Below, in pieces: positions 1 to 12,400 of a DNA stretch of 64,000 bases. Under the pieces are notes generated by a model that was not told the DNA's origin, searched no databases, and was given only the letters and a program-made list of their open reading frames with translations. A program made the translations under genes and the position numbers. Every line of letters starts with the position of its first letter. Within the stretch, counting starts at the first letter, position 1. Source of the DNA: Sphagnum magellanicum (Eukaryota; Streptophyta; Sphagnopsida; Sphagnales; Sphagnaceae); the NCBI GenBank assembly GCA_021904315.1, contig CM038917.1, forward strand, positions 12,818,041 through 12,882,040. The letters run 5' to 3'.

Positions 1-3000
1 TTTAGCCTTTGAAGACTTAAATTTAAGAAATGATGTATTGAAGATTTTTTTTAATTCTAAAATCATAAGTTCATTTTTTCGAAAAATTTAACCATAAGGA
101 CCAATTTACTAGTTGGTGATGTTCTATAAAATTCAAAGGACTTAAACCTATTCAAGACCATTTATAATTAGTGATATGCACAATATAAACCCTAAACCTT
201 CAACAACATATATAGGAAATAAAACATGAATTACATGAATAACCATATTGTGGTAGTGATGATGGCATAAGAAACCTTGAGCCAATTTATGAACATATGA
301 TACACAATTGAGAATTCATTCAAGAACGGTTGCTTTGCCTTATATGCATTGAAAATTAAAAAGACATTGAAACACTGAAAAGGAGATATTCATGCAAGGA
401 TGGCCATGCCAATTACACATAAAATTATAATGTAACCATTGAAATCTCCAAGTTCTTTTGGCATTTTTGAATAAGCAACTATGTTTGATGCAAGTTCACT
501 TAATAATGCATAAACATTCAATGTGCAAAATTCAGAAATTTGGTGGAGTGGATGATGGAATGCCCCTTTGTTTCTTAACTGGTTTTACCCTAACAATCAT
601 TAGCTTAAGTATATGAATTCGATCATTGGAAAATGGAAACAATTGGCCATCCTAAAAAGTGCAATCATAGTTAAAGGAGCCAAAACCCTGCTAATATATT
701 TGAAAATTATCAAATTTTATACACTTATAATTTTCATATGAAATTTTATGCATTATCATGTGAAAATCATGGTAATTATGGGAAGTTGTGTTAAATGACT
801 AGTGTGAGTGATGAAGAATTAAAATTAAAATATTTATTTATTTATTTAAAGTTAAGGTTTTAATAAGAGGCCTTTGAACTTGAACAATAATTATGTCAAA
901 TAAATATAATTTTTGCAAAATATTAAATTAAACATTTTTTTAATAAAAATTTCATGATAACGAATTTGAAATGATTACAACTTACTACCTAGATTTTTTA
1001 ACATGCACACAATTTAATAAATGTGGAATTTGAAAGTCTTAGAAATTCAAAGTATGTTTCAAATTTTTAACAAAACAAAAGTCATTTACGAGATGTAAAT
1101 GTTAGGGCATTGCAATGTACATGACATATTAAGCAAAATCATAACTTATAATTTGCAAGAATTTTTTTTTAAAAAAATGATTAACATATTTTGGTATGAT
1201 TTGAAATTGTGATCATTTTTCAAAATAAAACAAAAAATTTCACTCTTTTGAAAATTCATATATATTCAACAACAATTAAAATATAACATATATGTATAGG
1301 GGAACCCTAGGCATATTTGATAACAAGTTGCAAAAAACACCATTCAAAAACTCCTTTTTATGGAAATTGTTTTTGGGAATAAAAGGATACAAAAGGACTT
1401 TCAATGGGTGTAAGCACTCACTCATGAACCATACATGCCCTCTTAGGTTTTTTTTCTTTTTTTAATAAATATTTTTGGATTCTCTAAAAAAATAAATTTA
1501 AATACTAAATGTAAAGGTTTATATTAATTTTTTGCAAAACAAAATCAAGTATGAATCCTTTTACATTGTAAAAATAGTGGTTACAATTATTTAAAAAGTG
1601 TTATTAGGTATTTTTAATTTAATACATTGATTTCAAATTCTCAAAATATATATAACAACATATTGAAAGTAAATTTGTATTACAAAAATTCAATTTGTAC
1701 TTTTTTTTCCCTAAAATGAATACAAAAAATTAAACTATGATGTCAAATCCTTTTATACATGTTTGCAAAATTGCACCCCAATTTTTTTATTTACATCACA
1801 AATTTAACATGTGATGAATTAATAATGAAAATTGTGTGAAGTTCGTTGATTCATAAATTAATATATTTTACACATGAAAATTATCCATTGAAAATACATT
1901 TGACACACAAATAAATGTGTTGACAGATCTAATATGAACCTATAAATGAATGAATGTCACATGAATTTCAAATTTTCTAATAAAAATGTGTGTCAAATGT
2001 GTTTTCAATGCATGATATCAGTGCATGAAATGTATAAATTAAAAATGGATGAATTTTGCATGATTTCCATTACTAAGTCGTGAGCTATTAAATTTATTAT
2101 GAATAATGTCATATAATAGATTCCTTTCAATGCGATTTGACCTTAAAGTGTAAAGGAAACCTTAAAAATTAGGGAGTACTTTTGGAGATGGGACCATTAT
2201 CTTTTTTCATTTGATGGGAATCTTTGTGTACTTGGCTCGACTAACCTTACAATTACACCTTTTTGTGCACACATTGAACTTTTTATATTGAACAAATGGA
2301 AAAGGTCACTTGATCATTTGGTCCATTATTTTAAGCTTCTTGTGACAAACCTCAACTTTTGCCCTTGTCTCATAAAAGGCACATAAATTTATTTCAAATT
2401 AAAAGCTTTGAACTTGCATGTTCCACTAACTGTAAATTATACAAAACCTTTTGACGTTAAATCTTTATATATCATATTCCCAAAACTTTCAACAAAAATA
2501 TAATTGTTGTTAAAGCTCAATTTCTTTTTAGGTTGCATTTTTTTGTCAAATTATAATGAGATGGTTTAAGGTGTTTCAATTTGGCAATTGATGTAAACAA
2601 TCTTAATTCTTCACAAAAGGGATGATACTAATAACAACATGCATCATGTCAATTCCATAGAAATTTAAATATTGGAAATAAATTGTTTTGAATGGATTTT
2701 TTAAAGGTGCTTGTTGAAACAAACTTTCATGTGCACAATTTTCTTTTATTTATACTTCAAAAAAAAAAATCACAAAGTTCAATTTGTATTTTAAAATGAT
2801 TTATGTAAATGATTTAAAGCTTTCAACTAAAAAATAGTTAATTAATTTAATTCTAACTTTTTTCATTAAACAAAATTGATAACTAGTGACAATTGAGTAT
2901 TTAAATATAAATAACATCATTGGTAGATTTAGGTGTTGTTGGTTGATAGGAAAAATTGTTTCACCTTAGAGGCAACAACAATGTGCCCTTGACCAACATC

Positions 3001-6000
3001 ACAACAAGAAGTTTAAATGTATGGAAATTTTAATGTAAGGTCAAATTGAAAAAAAATCATTTGTTTGTAAAGCTTTGCTTTGTAATAACTAAATTTTTAA
3101 TTGATGAACTTTTCTTGTTTTTGCACTTGAAAACAACTTTTCTTTAATAAATATAACATGACCTTGTATAAACAATAACCTTATATTTAAACAAGTCAAA
3201 TTATGTAGTCAAATAAGGAAATGAAACTTTGTGTACTTTTGACCAACTTTCTTTTGTGAGAATATGTGTTTTTATTTTGTAAAGTTTGTATGAATTATGG
3301 CTCAAAGCAACTAAGGCATCTTCTAAATTTGCTTTGGTGAAAAAATAAAGATGCAAAGAACAAAAAATCACATTCATAACATATGATGCATATTATGTTG
3401 ACCATACATATCATTTCTTTTATAACATGAGATAATTGGGTGACAACATGATAAAGTAGATGAAAAAATAGTCAATAACAAATATAGTCATTATTTGACT
3501 ACATCAATGCAATAAAACATGCTTCAAATTTCAATGTCAACTACCAAGATATTTCAATTCATAATAATTTCAATGCAATGTTTGGACTATTTTATTTATA
3601 TAATAAATAAGTTTCAAATATGTTTGAAATTGTTAAATGAATACAATGTTCAAACCTACTTCCACATTAGAACTTTAACAAAACATAAGTATAATGTGCA
3701 AATTTTGAAAAATGCATTATATGTGTTCGTGCACCATCAATTTGAAAAACACAATGCACCACCAATTAAAGTTTTGAAACCTATTTCATAAGAATTAAAT
3801 ATTTGGAAAAAGACTGTTGCAAGCAACTTCAATAATTCCCTTCTAAATACAAGGTTGCCATGACCCTCACTTAAGCTTACAATTGACTCTTGGGATCTTG
3901 TGATCCTAACCTTGGGTTTGAGACCAAGGTTGGAACAAAAACAAGGATATGACTTGAAAACAAGTCCATGAGATAGTGAAGTTGAATCAATAACTCAAAT
4001 GAAGGGAAAGTGTTCAAGAGACAAAATTAATCACTCCAAATTGCACTACCACATTGGTGATTGGGTGGGGAATTGGGTTAGGAATTTTGACTCATTGCAC
4101 TATCAAAAAGTCTTGAATCTTTAGGATAATGTTCAAGGACATGCAAACCTTGTTCATGTAAAATGATTTTTAGTCATGAAAAACACTACAACATGGTGGG
4201 AATTTACATTTCCAAAGCAAAATGAGATTTGAAAAATTATGACCATTTGGAAACCAACATAAAAACTATTGAAACAAGTTCCAACCATGTAGATGTTGAT
4301 TTGAAAGGCAAATGAAGCTTGATTAACAAGTTTCAAATGACATTAGAAAGCTATTGACAATAATAATAAGGTGTATGTGCATATTTCATTTGATTACATT
4401 TCCTAAGAGCTATGAGTTTCAAAGTTGTGGAACACTAAATTGCTCCATGATTTCATAAGAAGATTTTGGGATTTTTGAAAATATTGCCATTGAAACGTAA
4501 TTCTTTTTAACATATGTAAAACAAACTATAAGGAATTTAATAGTGATTCTTGTAATAGTGTGTGACATGGTGTAGTCTGTATGAGTCTATGAAAAGTTTG
4601 TCATTTGATTTTGGCTCCAATTTCATCTAACCCCCCTTTTGTTTATTTACTTTGGTTAAGGTGCGTGATAACAAATATTATTAATTTGTCCTAGTCATCA
4701 AGGTTTTCAACCAATTGTTTCAGCTATAAAGGACTAGGGAACACTCTTTGAAATTTGAATCCATACAAAGAACTAAGGAACATGCCTTGAAGTTTGAATT
4801 TCACTATTGCAAAATAAAAAATTACCACCATATCCTTTGAATGCATGGGGGAGTGTTCACAATTCTTCAATATTATCATGAATATAACAAAAATATTCTC
4901 ACATGAATCAAATATACATTAAATAAATATGAAACATATTTTTAAAAATTGACAAGTTCCATACCTATTTTAAATTTAACTTGACAAGGATCAAATTTGT
5001 CTACTTTACCGGGCTTGGACCTAGATGTAATAATTAATACCAAATAACCATATTGCTAGTTTGCATGATAATTAAATGAAAAATTAAACATTGTGTATTT
5101 CATCTCTTTATGATAAAAATATTACCTTCTCAAGACATTTGAAAGGAAGGAATCCTTTGTTATGATAAGATTGCACTTCTCATATTGAACTTTTATTTGA
5201 TTTGTGCCTAGTTATGTTGTTAACATATTTGTTTGTCTTAACATTTATAATCATTACATTAAAACTATATGTCCACATTTCTCAAATCATCAAATCTAGG
5301 AATGGTAATTGGCACATGTTGATGAAACATAATGTTAGCCATGTGTTTTAGATATTTATTTTAGTGGCATCTATAACAATTATTTGCAAAAGATTCATCT
5401 TATTTCTTAGCTTATTCCAACCAATGAGTTTTTTCAACAATATTTTCGATTTTTCAACAAACATATTGGAAAATATTGGAAAAATGTGTTTTTTTAGTGT
5501 ATATTTAACTAACTTTTCTAATGTTTGGGAAAAAATATCAATTTTTTAATTTAAAAAACTGGTTTAGTGACATTATGGTTGTAAATTTTATCATTTATTG
5601 ATTGCTTGAGTTCATTTATTGGTGTAATACCTATTGGATAGGATGGTTTTCATGGCATAAAATGTTTTTGCATGGTTGTTAATTTTCAATGTCTTTCTTG
5701 ATGTTGTTTGAAATTTTTATCATAAGAACAAATTGTGAGAATCATTTGATTCACATCAACTTTGAAGTCAAAAAGTGGCAAAAATACGAGTCTTTTAAGT
5801 GCCACAAATTGAAATTGGAATTGGTTCATGAATATAATTTAGTTTCCAAAGTTCAAAGCACAATATTCCTTGTCAAAAAATCAATGTTTAATGTGGTTTG
5901 TGGACATGTTTTCCATGTTTGCAAAAGTGCCATGGAATTTAAATATTTATAAATGAATTAAAAAAAATTATTGTTGCACTAATGGTGGGGGCCAAACAAG

Positions 6001-6377
6001 AGTCATGCACATTGCCCAATACAACAATGCTAATGACTTCAACTTGACCATGGTTGTCTAAATAACAATGAGTATGAAATAGAATGACTAGATGCACGTG
6101 GTTTATAAAATTTGTAGCCTTTAAATGTGTGGTATCAAATTTCATTAGGTTCATCCAAATCTCTAAAAGAGTTGTGTAATGGGAACATCAACAAGAACCT
6201 AACTCTAGATGTAGTGATAGGCCTTTAAAGTTGTGAATATCATAATGCAAAAGTAGGAATTGCAAAGTACAACCTTAAAATGATATGAACATATAAAATT
6301 TCTTCCAACAAAATGATATGGTTAACAAAGTAAGAGAAAGAAAATGTGGAAAAGAAAACAAAATACTAACAACACCT
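1..6377. other. AT-rich intergenic DNA, no gene seen
   Basis: Long A/T runs and dense stop codons in all frames. The open frames are at most about 90 codons, have no recognisable protein similarity and show the composition of their surroundings. I found no exon-like stretch of raised GC, no tRNA and no transposon end that I could support. It is most likely decayed repeat DNA. Confidence 0.7.
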
Positions 6378-6394
6378 CCCCCCCCCCCCCCCCC
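6378..6394. repeat. poly-C tract (17 C)
   Basis: An uninterrupted run of 17 C on the + strand inside AT-rich DNA. It is a mononucleotide microsatellite; its length may be affected by sequencing or assembly error. Confidence 0.9.
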
Positions 6395-6786
6395 AATCGA
6401 AGTTCACAAGGATCAAAATAGATCTCTACATGATGCTCACATAGTTTTGCCACAAGGTTGGCCAAATGTCAATGAAGGTTTTTGTTAAAGAAAAATAAAT
6501 TGTTACAATGTTGTGCCTAGAAGTAAGCTATTGGTAAGTAGTTGATCTTGCACCAACATGGTGTTAGGTTTGAATTCCTCCTTGTAACATAACATAAATG
6601 TTGATTTTTTGGGTATGCAATAGAATGTGAGTCATATGGAACAAGTGCACAATTGTGCAAAACCATGCCTAATGCCATGTTAACATGTTCATGAAGTTCA
6701 AGGGGGTAATCTAATGTCTTATAGATAAGGACATGATCTTGATTTAATTAGTAAGTTTGAGATGTTCAAGATTTAGAACTAAACAA

Positions 6787-7028
6787 GAGGTTAACCTTGA
6801 GCTCCCTTAATAAAATATTTGAAGTGATAATGGTTGAGGGAATCTCAAAAGGATTGGGTTTTGGGAATGGTTCCAAATAACAAGAAATCTAAAGCTAAAC
6901 CCGAAGTTAGCTTTCCACTCCCTCCAACATATAAAATATTTGAAATGAGAATGGCCAAGGAATCTTAAAAGGATTGGATTTTTGAAAAAGAGGTCACCTT
7001 TAGCATCTTGGATGTTAGTCACCAAGGT
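6787..7028. repeat. two-copy diverged tandem repeat, period about 121 bp
   Basis: The stretch beginning AAAATATTTGAA at 6812 recurs at 6933 with the same order of flanking motifs: a GAGGTTAACCTT / GAAGTTAGCTTT block before it and AAAAGGATTGG after it. On the minus strand this yields the duplicated peptide NPILLRF in an open frame of 79 codons, which is a by-product of the DNA repeat rather than a supported protein. Confidence 0.75.
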
Positions 7029-8267
7029 TTTGATCTCTATCTTCAAGATTTAAAAGAACTTCTTTTCGGTGCTAAAGTACCTTTCCAAGTTGGAAAGTAA
7101 TTGAATTATTTTTTAGAATGCCAAATTTTTTAGAAATTATGTATTGAAAATGCTGAATTATTATGTATTTAAAATCATGTATTTTTTAGAAATTATCTCT
7201 TTGAAATGCCAAATTTTGAGAAAATTATGAGGGAGAGGAAAATACAAAAATTGGTGAAAACTAGCCTCTCACTTTAGGCTAATCCACTTGTAATGCAAAT
7301 ATTCAATAATTGACAACATTTGTTTATCCTATAATATGGTGTAACATTATGTAGACTCCTCATTTTTGCAAAAAGATGCCACATAAAATGTTGAACTTTT
7401 TTTCACTATGTTAGCGGTTCAATTTTGAGAAAATTGTCATTGATGTTGCCTATATTTATTGCCAAGAATTAATAGATTATTTTTTACTATAGAATTGAAT
7501 TTTTAAAAATAACATAACTTTTCAGCACCCAAGTGCCGGACCTGAAAAGGTATCATAGTATTATTATCCTATATTGTAAAGGAAGAATGAAGCTTCCCCT
7601 TAATCCGGACGGACAGTAGCTAAATATAGCGAGACTTGCACATGCTAGCAGTTTAGCTTCATGGGGAGGGAGGAAAAGGTGTAGCAAAAGAGCAGGCGCG
7701 CTCTTGAAGGGAATGGAGCAGAAGTTGTATGGCAGTAAAGGTGAAGCGCCCGGGCTTATAATAAGGGCTTATAATAATTGCAGCCCCAACCACCCAGGCC
7801 CTGTGTTTCTCCGGGCGTCAGGACGAGGACGGTATGGGATTAAAGTGAGATGCTATGGAGAATATGTTGGGGAATACATTGGGAACTTGGGCAACATATT
7901 GGGAACCCATTGAGAACTTAAAGGGAACACATTGGGAACGAGAGAAAAATGAAAAAAAAAATCCTTCTAGCTCCCAAAAAAGCCTTGGGTGAGCACCTAA
8001 TAGCAATTTAATTCAGTTTCCATGGCCACAAGGCATTTCACTCCTTCAAAATGGTCCATTCTGTGAAGCAGAAGGCCCCATGCCAGATTTTGCTGGACTC
8101 CACAGAGGGGTGTAACCCCAAGGTAAGTGGGTAACTGAAGCACCTAGGTGGCACACACCTGTGCATTAGGCACGGGGTTCACACTCGTATAGGTTAATGT
8201 GCCTTGTTTGTCACAATCCAAGCCATTTTACATCACACACCATACTTCCAAAAAGAGACATACCTAT
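7029..8267. other. intergenic DNA, GC richer from about 7.5 kb, no gene assigned
   Basis: Composition changes near 7520 from very AT-rich to mixed, with more CpG (for example CCGGACGGAC near 7605 and GGCGCGCTC near 7696). Short degenerate direct repeats of the type ACATTGGGAAC lie at about 7870-7940. The open frames here (up to 69 codons) are not recognisable. It may be old transposon sequence or distal upstream DNA of the TPR gene. Confidence 0.45.
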
Positions 8268-8624
8268 TAAAGTTATCCGTATAGTCAGGCGGTTAGGTGG
8301 CGAGAACAGTCAGTTTCGGCATAATAGGGCATCAAATGCAGAACCGGGAATGAAATTTTACAAATCTGAATAACTGGGACCCAAACTAGTTTTAGCACCT
8401 ATTTTGGTGGTAGACTGAGTTTCATCCCCTCTTTGCTTTTTCCTGAGCGCCTCCACTCCTCCAACCTGTACAACTAGGTACTGTAATTACTCTCAAACCT
8501 TGTGCATTAAACGCTGACTTTCAGCATTTCATACTGAGATTAATAAAATTTCCTTACTTTGCGGATACCACTGAAAGAGAGAGGATAGGGGGTGAAAGAG
8601 AGGGTGACTTTACGGATAACTTTA
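8268..8624. mobile_element. MITE copy 1, TIR TAAAGTTATCCGTAAAGT
   Basis: This 357-bp element is bounded by inverted ends: TAAAGTTATCCGTATAGT on the left, and on the right the reverse complement of TAAAGTTATCCGTAAAGT, with one mismatch. A second full-length copy at 46726-47058 is alignable throughout; the blocks TCAGTTTCGG, AATAGGGCATCAAATGC, ACTGGGACCCAAACTAG and GGGGGTGAAAGAGAGGGTGA occur in both. No coding capacity is visible. Both copies are flanked by TA if the TIR is read as AAGTTATCC, which would fit a TA target duplication (Tc1/mariner type), but the TA could equally belong to the TIR. It is a non-autonomous DNA transposon; the superfamily is not settled. Confidence 0.85.
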
Positions 8625-8717
8625 TTACTTAGGTTCTGCAATTTAGGAGGAGAAATAAAATTCTTTTAGTTCTAGGGGACATGCCCCTTAGGTGCACATT
8701 CTGCCTCCCAGTGAAGT

Positions 8718-9118
8718 CATTACTTATCTGGTCTGGAGGGTTAGAACTGCCAGTTCTGGTTCCAGTTAGTGAAAACCAAACTGGAACCTGGTATGATTTG
8801 GGAACTTCCATAACCGGAATCAATATTTCTGTGTTTGAAGAACCAGACCCGGAACTGGAATGGGAACTGAGATTTTTGAGGAAAAAAAAGGGAAAAAAGA
8901 AGAAGAAGAAGACTAGAACCAGGGGCTAAACGACAATTAATACTGGTTCCATCCGGACTGGAACTGATTCTGATTTTCACAACCGGCTCCACAACTGGAA
9001 CCGGAATCACAACCAAAACCAGAATAGTTATTTTTTTAAGAACCGGAACCGGAACCGGATTCCTGGTTCCACTTATGAGTGAGAAAAAAACCGGCGGTTC
9101 TTAATAAATCTGAAGAAC
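8718..9118. repeat. GGAACC / AACCGG-rich degenerate repeat, probably hAT-related
   Basis: The stretch is built of variants of GGAACCGG and its complement GGTTCC (for example AACCGGAACCGGAACCGG at about 9041-9058), with a purine tract of GAAGAAG type at about 8880-8920. The same GGTTC/GAACC vocabulary appears inside the hAT MITE at 18556-18859. I infer an old member of that kind of family; no terminal repeats were found. The open frames on both strands are low-complexity shadows. Confidence 0.45.
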
Positions 9119-9392
9119 CGCCAACACTGGAAAATACCCCTGAAAGGCGAGGAACCCTAAACCCCCTCTCTCTTGAGTCCTCATCGTCCAGCCACGCGAT
9201 ATGGGCGGCTGTCGAGGATTGCGCTCTGGAGCCGCGGGAGTGTGAAGGAGCGGATTGCGGGAGGATTTGCGAGGTAGAGGAGGAGCATGGCGATGTCCAG
9301 GAAGATCTAGACGAGGAGCTAGTGGAGAACGTAGGCAGACTGCGAGAGTCTTCGAGATAAGCAGAATTGGGGGTTGTTCCGGGGTTCTCACC
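9119..9392 (+). promoter_or_regulatory. CpG-rich 5' flank and probable 5' UTR of the TPR gene
   Basis: This is the most GC- and CpG-rich stretch of the window (GCCACGCGATATGGGCGGCT near 9190, GAGCCGCGGGAG near 9229), lying directly before the first coding ATG. Upstream ATGs out of frame with the main start occur, for example at 9200, so the leader may contain small upstream ORFs. No convincing TATA box was identified and the transcription start is unknown. Confidence 0.5.
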
Positions 9393-9448
9393 ATGGCGAG
9401 GGCAGTTGCGGTCTCGGTCTCGGTCTCCATCTCGATTTTCAAGTCTAG
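9393..9448 (+). CDS. TPR gene exon 1: start codon and presequence start
   Basis: The ATG at 9393 sits in a strong plant context (TCACCATGG) and is the only ATG of its frame in this stretch. It encodes MARAVAVSVSVSISIFKS and ends in AG before GTAACA. The short Ala/Val/Ser/Arg composition without acidic residues fits the beginning of a chloroplast or mitochondrial targeting peptide. Exon 2 at 10100 continues the frame; joining to the AG at 10078-10079 instead would bring an immediate in-frame stop, which supports the chosen acceptor. Confidence 0.75.
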
Positions 9449-12400
9449 GTAACAATGCTTTTGTCCCCATGCGTTTTTTTTTTCATGCACGTCGGCAAAA
9501 TACTGTGATGGATATTCTCGTGTTCGTTGCATGTGCTTGACGTTAAAGGTTGGGTTTTAGGTTTCCTTTGCGCTACATTTTGGTTCTTTTGGATTGCCGT
9601 GTGTTTCGGCCATGACCTCGACAGGCATTGAAGAGGGCTTGCCCATAAATTTCACTTTCAAGCTACTCATTGGTGTTTGAAAACCACGGCAGTGTCAATT
9701 GATATGGTTTGCAATCGCAGCTTAGGACTGATTCCCGACAGCTTCAGGGTCTAGGGTTTAGCCTTCATATCCACAATAATCAATGTGGAGGAAGGATGAC
9801 AACTTCAACTGCACAATGGTTTGTAAAACATTTTTACAGAATTTTTCTGGATAGAATGAACTTCTTCTCCATTGAAGGCGTTTGCAATTCACAACTGGAG
9901 TCCACATTGTGACAGTGATACATAGATAGGAGGTTCCCATATTGTGCAGATTTGTTTACAAGCAAATTGGGACGTACCAACCCTAATTTGATCAGTCTAA
10001 TACCCTAAGGTGGGAGCACCCTTGGTGCAGTGTATGAGCTTCTCTTTTTTATCACAATTCATGTCTAACAGGCTTACTTTGAATCAATGCTACCTGTAGG
10101 GAGCTCAATCTTGGCCAGGAGAGGTGTCACACAACAATAGAGACAGGTCGATCACTCCAAGTGTTTGCCTGTTCTACACATGTGAGCTTCAAGAGTAGGT
10201 TGCAGCCAAGTTCATTTCAGATCAGAGGTGACCTCAAAGGTGTAGAACAACATTCATGGGAAAAGTTGATTTGCAACTGCTGTTGGCCACCCTCTGGCTT
10301 CTTTACAGCATTATCAGAAGGTGCAAGCTCCAGGGGACATAGGTAGGATCATATTTACAAATATCGTGCTTCAAGCTAGAGTGGATGATACTGCCCTTAC
10401 CTGTAGGGATGAAGCTTTCTTGTGATTTGCTCTTTCTGCTGTTGCCAGGTTTCTCTGGAATTTGGTTGATATGACAAAGGTTAGTCAGAGTAACATCACT
10501 AATCAGGAAAGTAATACTGATTTTGATTTCAAAGGAAGTCTAATCAACAGCAAGATGTTGTTGCACAGGGTCTCTGATGCAATGAGATATGTAAGGGAAA
10601 GCCTATGGCATGTGCAGACTCTCAAAACGACTAAAGAGGTATGCAAAGTATGAGGATGGCCCAGTTCTGGGTTGGCAATGGACACCATCTTCAGTAAGGT
10701 ATGGTGCCCTACATCAAGCTTCAATTGCTATAGAACACTGCTTCTGAATATTTTTGGATACCTAGTAATGCAGTCTGTGAAGAAGTCTTTTTCCAACGTG
10801 TCAATTTCATGAATTTGGATGCAGAGCTATCTCCCTTCCACTTTGAGCATTAGCATGAATTTCTGTGTGTCAATCTTGAATCACAACTGGTAATGTCATC
10901 AAAATAAGGCTTTTTTTTTTTTCAAACCTTTGGTCTTGGTTTTTGAGAAGACAGCTGACATGTATTGCCATCTGTGTTCCTGTGTCAGAGATACAGAAGT
11001 GGATGAGGAGAATGAAGGCATCGGCAAGGTGGAAAAAGCAGATGATGATCAGGATGCCAGTAGAGATCAGGTCCGACAGGAACAATTCAACCGTTTTGCA
11101 ATGGCAATGGCCTTAGATGATGATGACATGGCAGAGCAAGTGATGCGAGAATTGGGGTATGATCTTTTTATTCTTTTGAACCATCTGTGTGTTTAAAATT
11201 TCAATGGCTAATCTTGGTCCTGATTTCATGTGCCCCCATGCTATTCATCATTCTGGTAGACCACTCAAATAGACATTGTCTGTAGGTTGTCTATGAGCGT
11301 TTAACAGTACAACCATCACTCTTGCAGTATGTGGAAATGGTGATGAAGCAGGTAGTCCTTAGACTAAGCTTGTTTCCTTTGAGTCTTCTGTGTCAATACT
11401 GCTGCTTATATTTGCTGCTGTGGACATGCCACAGGAGTCCTGTGAAGATGAGTGAGATGAGGAAGCAGGTAGATGGGGTGACTGAACTGGAGGAACAACT
11501 ACAGGAGCTATATGCGGAAGTGAATAGGATGATTGAAGAAAGAGATGAAGATACTGCTCGTGCCTTGATAGAGGCCAACTACGAGTCTCTGATAGAGCAA
11601 TGTGAACCTGGAGGCCAAGGTGTTGAGCATGCTGCCATGTTAGACATACTGGCCCAGCTTCGCTTGACCTTGGGTGATTTTGTGGAGGCAGAGGAACTCC
11701 TTAGCCAGGTTTGTAAGCACTCTAGCTGAGTTGCAATGGAAGCCATTGCAGCTACTGAGTGTATTTGGTCTCATCCAAACCCTCAGAATTGGTTGAAGTC
11801 TGGGTTTCAGGTCTGTGCTATTTAAGTTATTCAGTTCAGAAATGGGAATTCTGTGGCTTGGAGGTGATTTAGATAATTCTGTTGTGCAGATTAGGAAAAT
11901 TCTGGAGAAAGTGGGGATCAATTCCTTGCACCCTTTGGTTGATGGTATACTAGACCATGTTGGAGGCATGTACACAGCACTGGGGAAACCTGAGGAGGGA
12001 CTGCCTTTTTATCTTAGTAGTCTTGATATTCAAGAAGAGGTACTTGGTAAGGACCTGCAACCTTCTCTTTCTAACTTTGGACATGGACTTAGGGTTCTTT
12101 GAGGCAGATTCCCTTTTGTGGGGTTCGAAGAGATGCTTTGGTGTGTAGGAGATTCTGTTGGCTGTCATGTTTGTACAGGTGTGCGTCGTAACACCTGCCT
12201 TGTGTAACTTTGAATCTGTGGAGCAAAATATTGTGTATTTGACTATATACTTCACAGTTCAAAAGTCTGTTTCCAGTTGTATCTGTCTTCTTGTGAATAT
12301 ATATTTGAAGAATTTGCTCCTGTGGTGAAACTGGCGGATAATCTGTAGTTTCCTCCACATGGGGGGGGCCTGACCCCTTCTCCATTAGGAACAGATTCTT

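Noticed and set aside
7704-7913. Small glycine-rich protein frame at 7704
   Set aside because: The frame is short, crosses degenerate ACATTGGGAAC repeats and has no recognisable domain or start context; not supported as a gene.
9036-9532. Two long minus-strand frames (144 and 143 codons) over the start of the TPR gene
   Set aside because: They are shadows of the GC-rich 5' region and first exon. They show low-complexity Arg/Asp and Ser/Arg runs, overlap in different frames and have no motifs.
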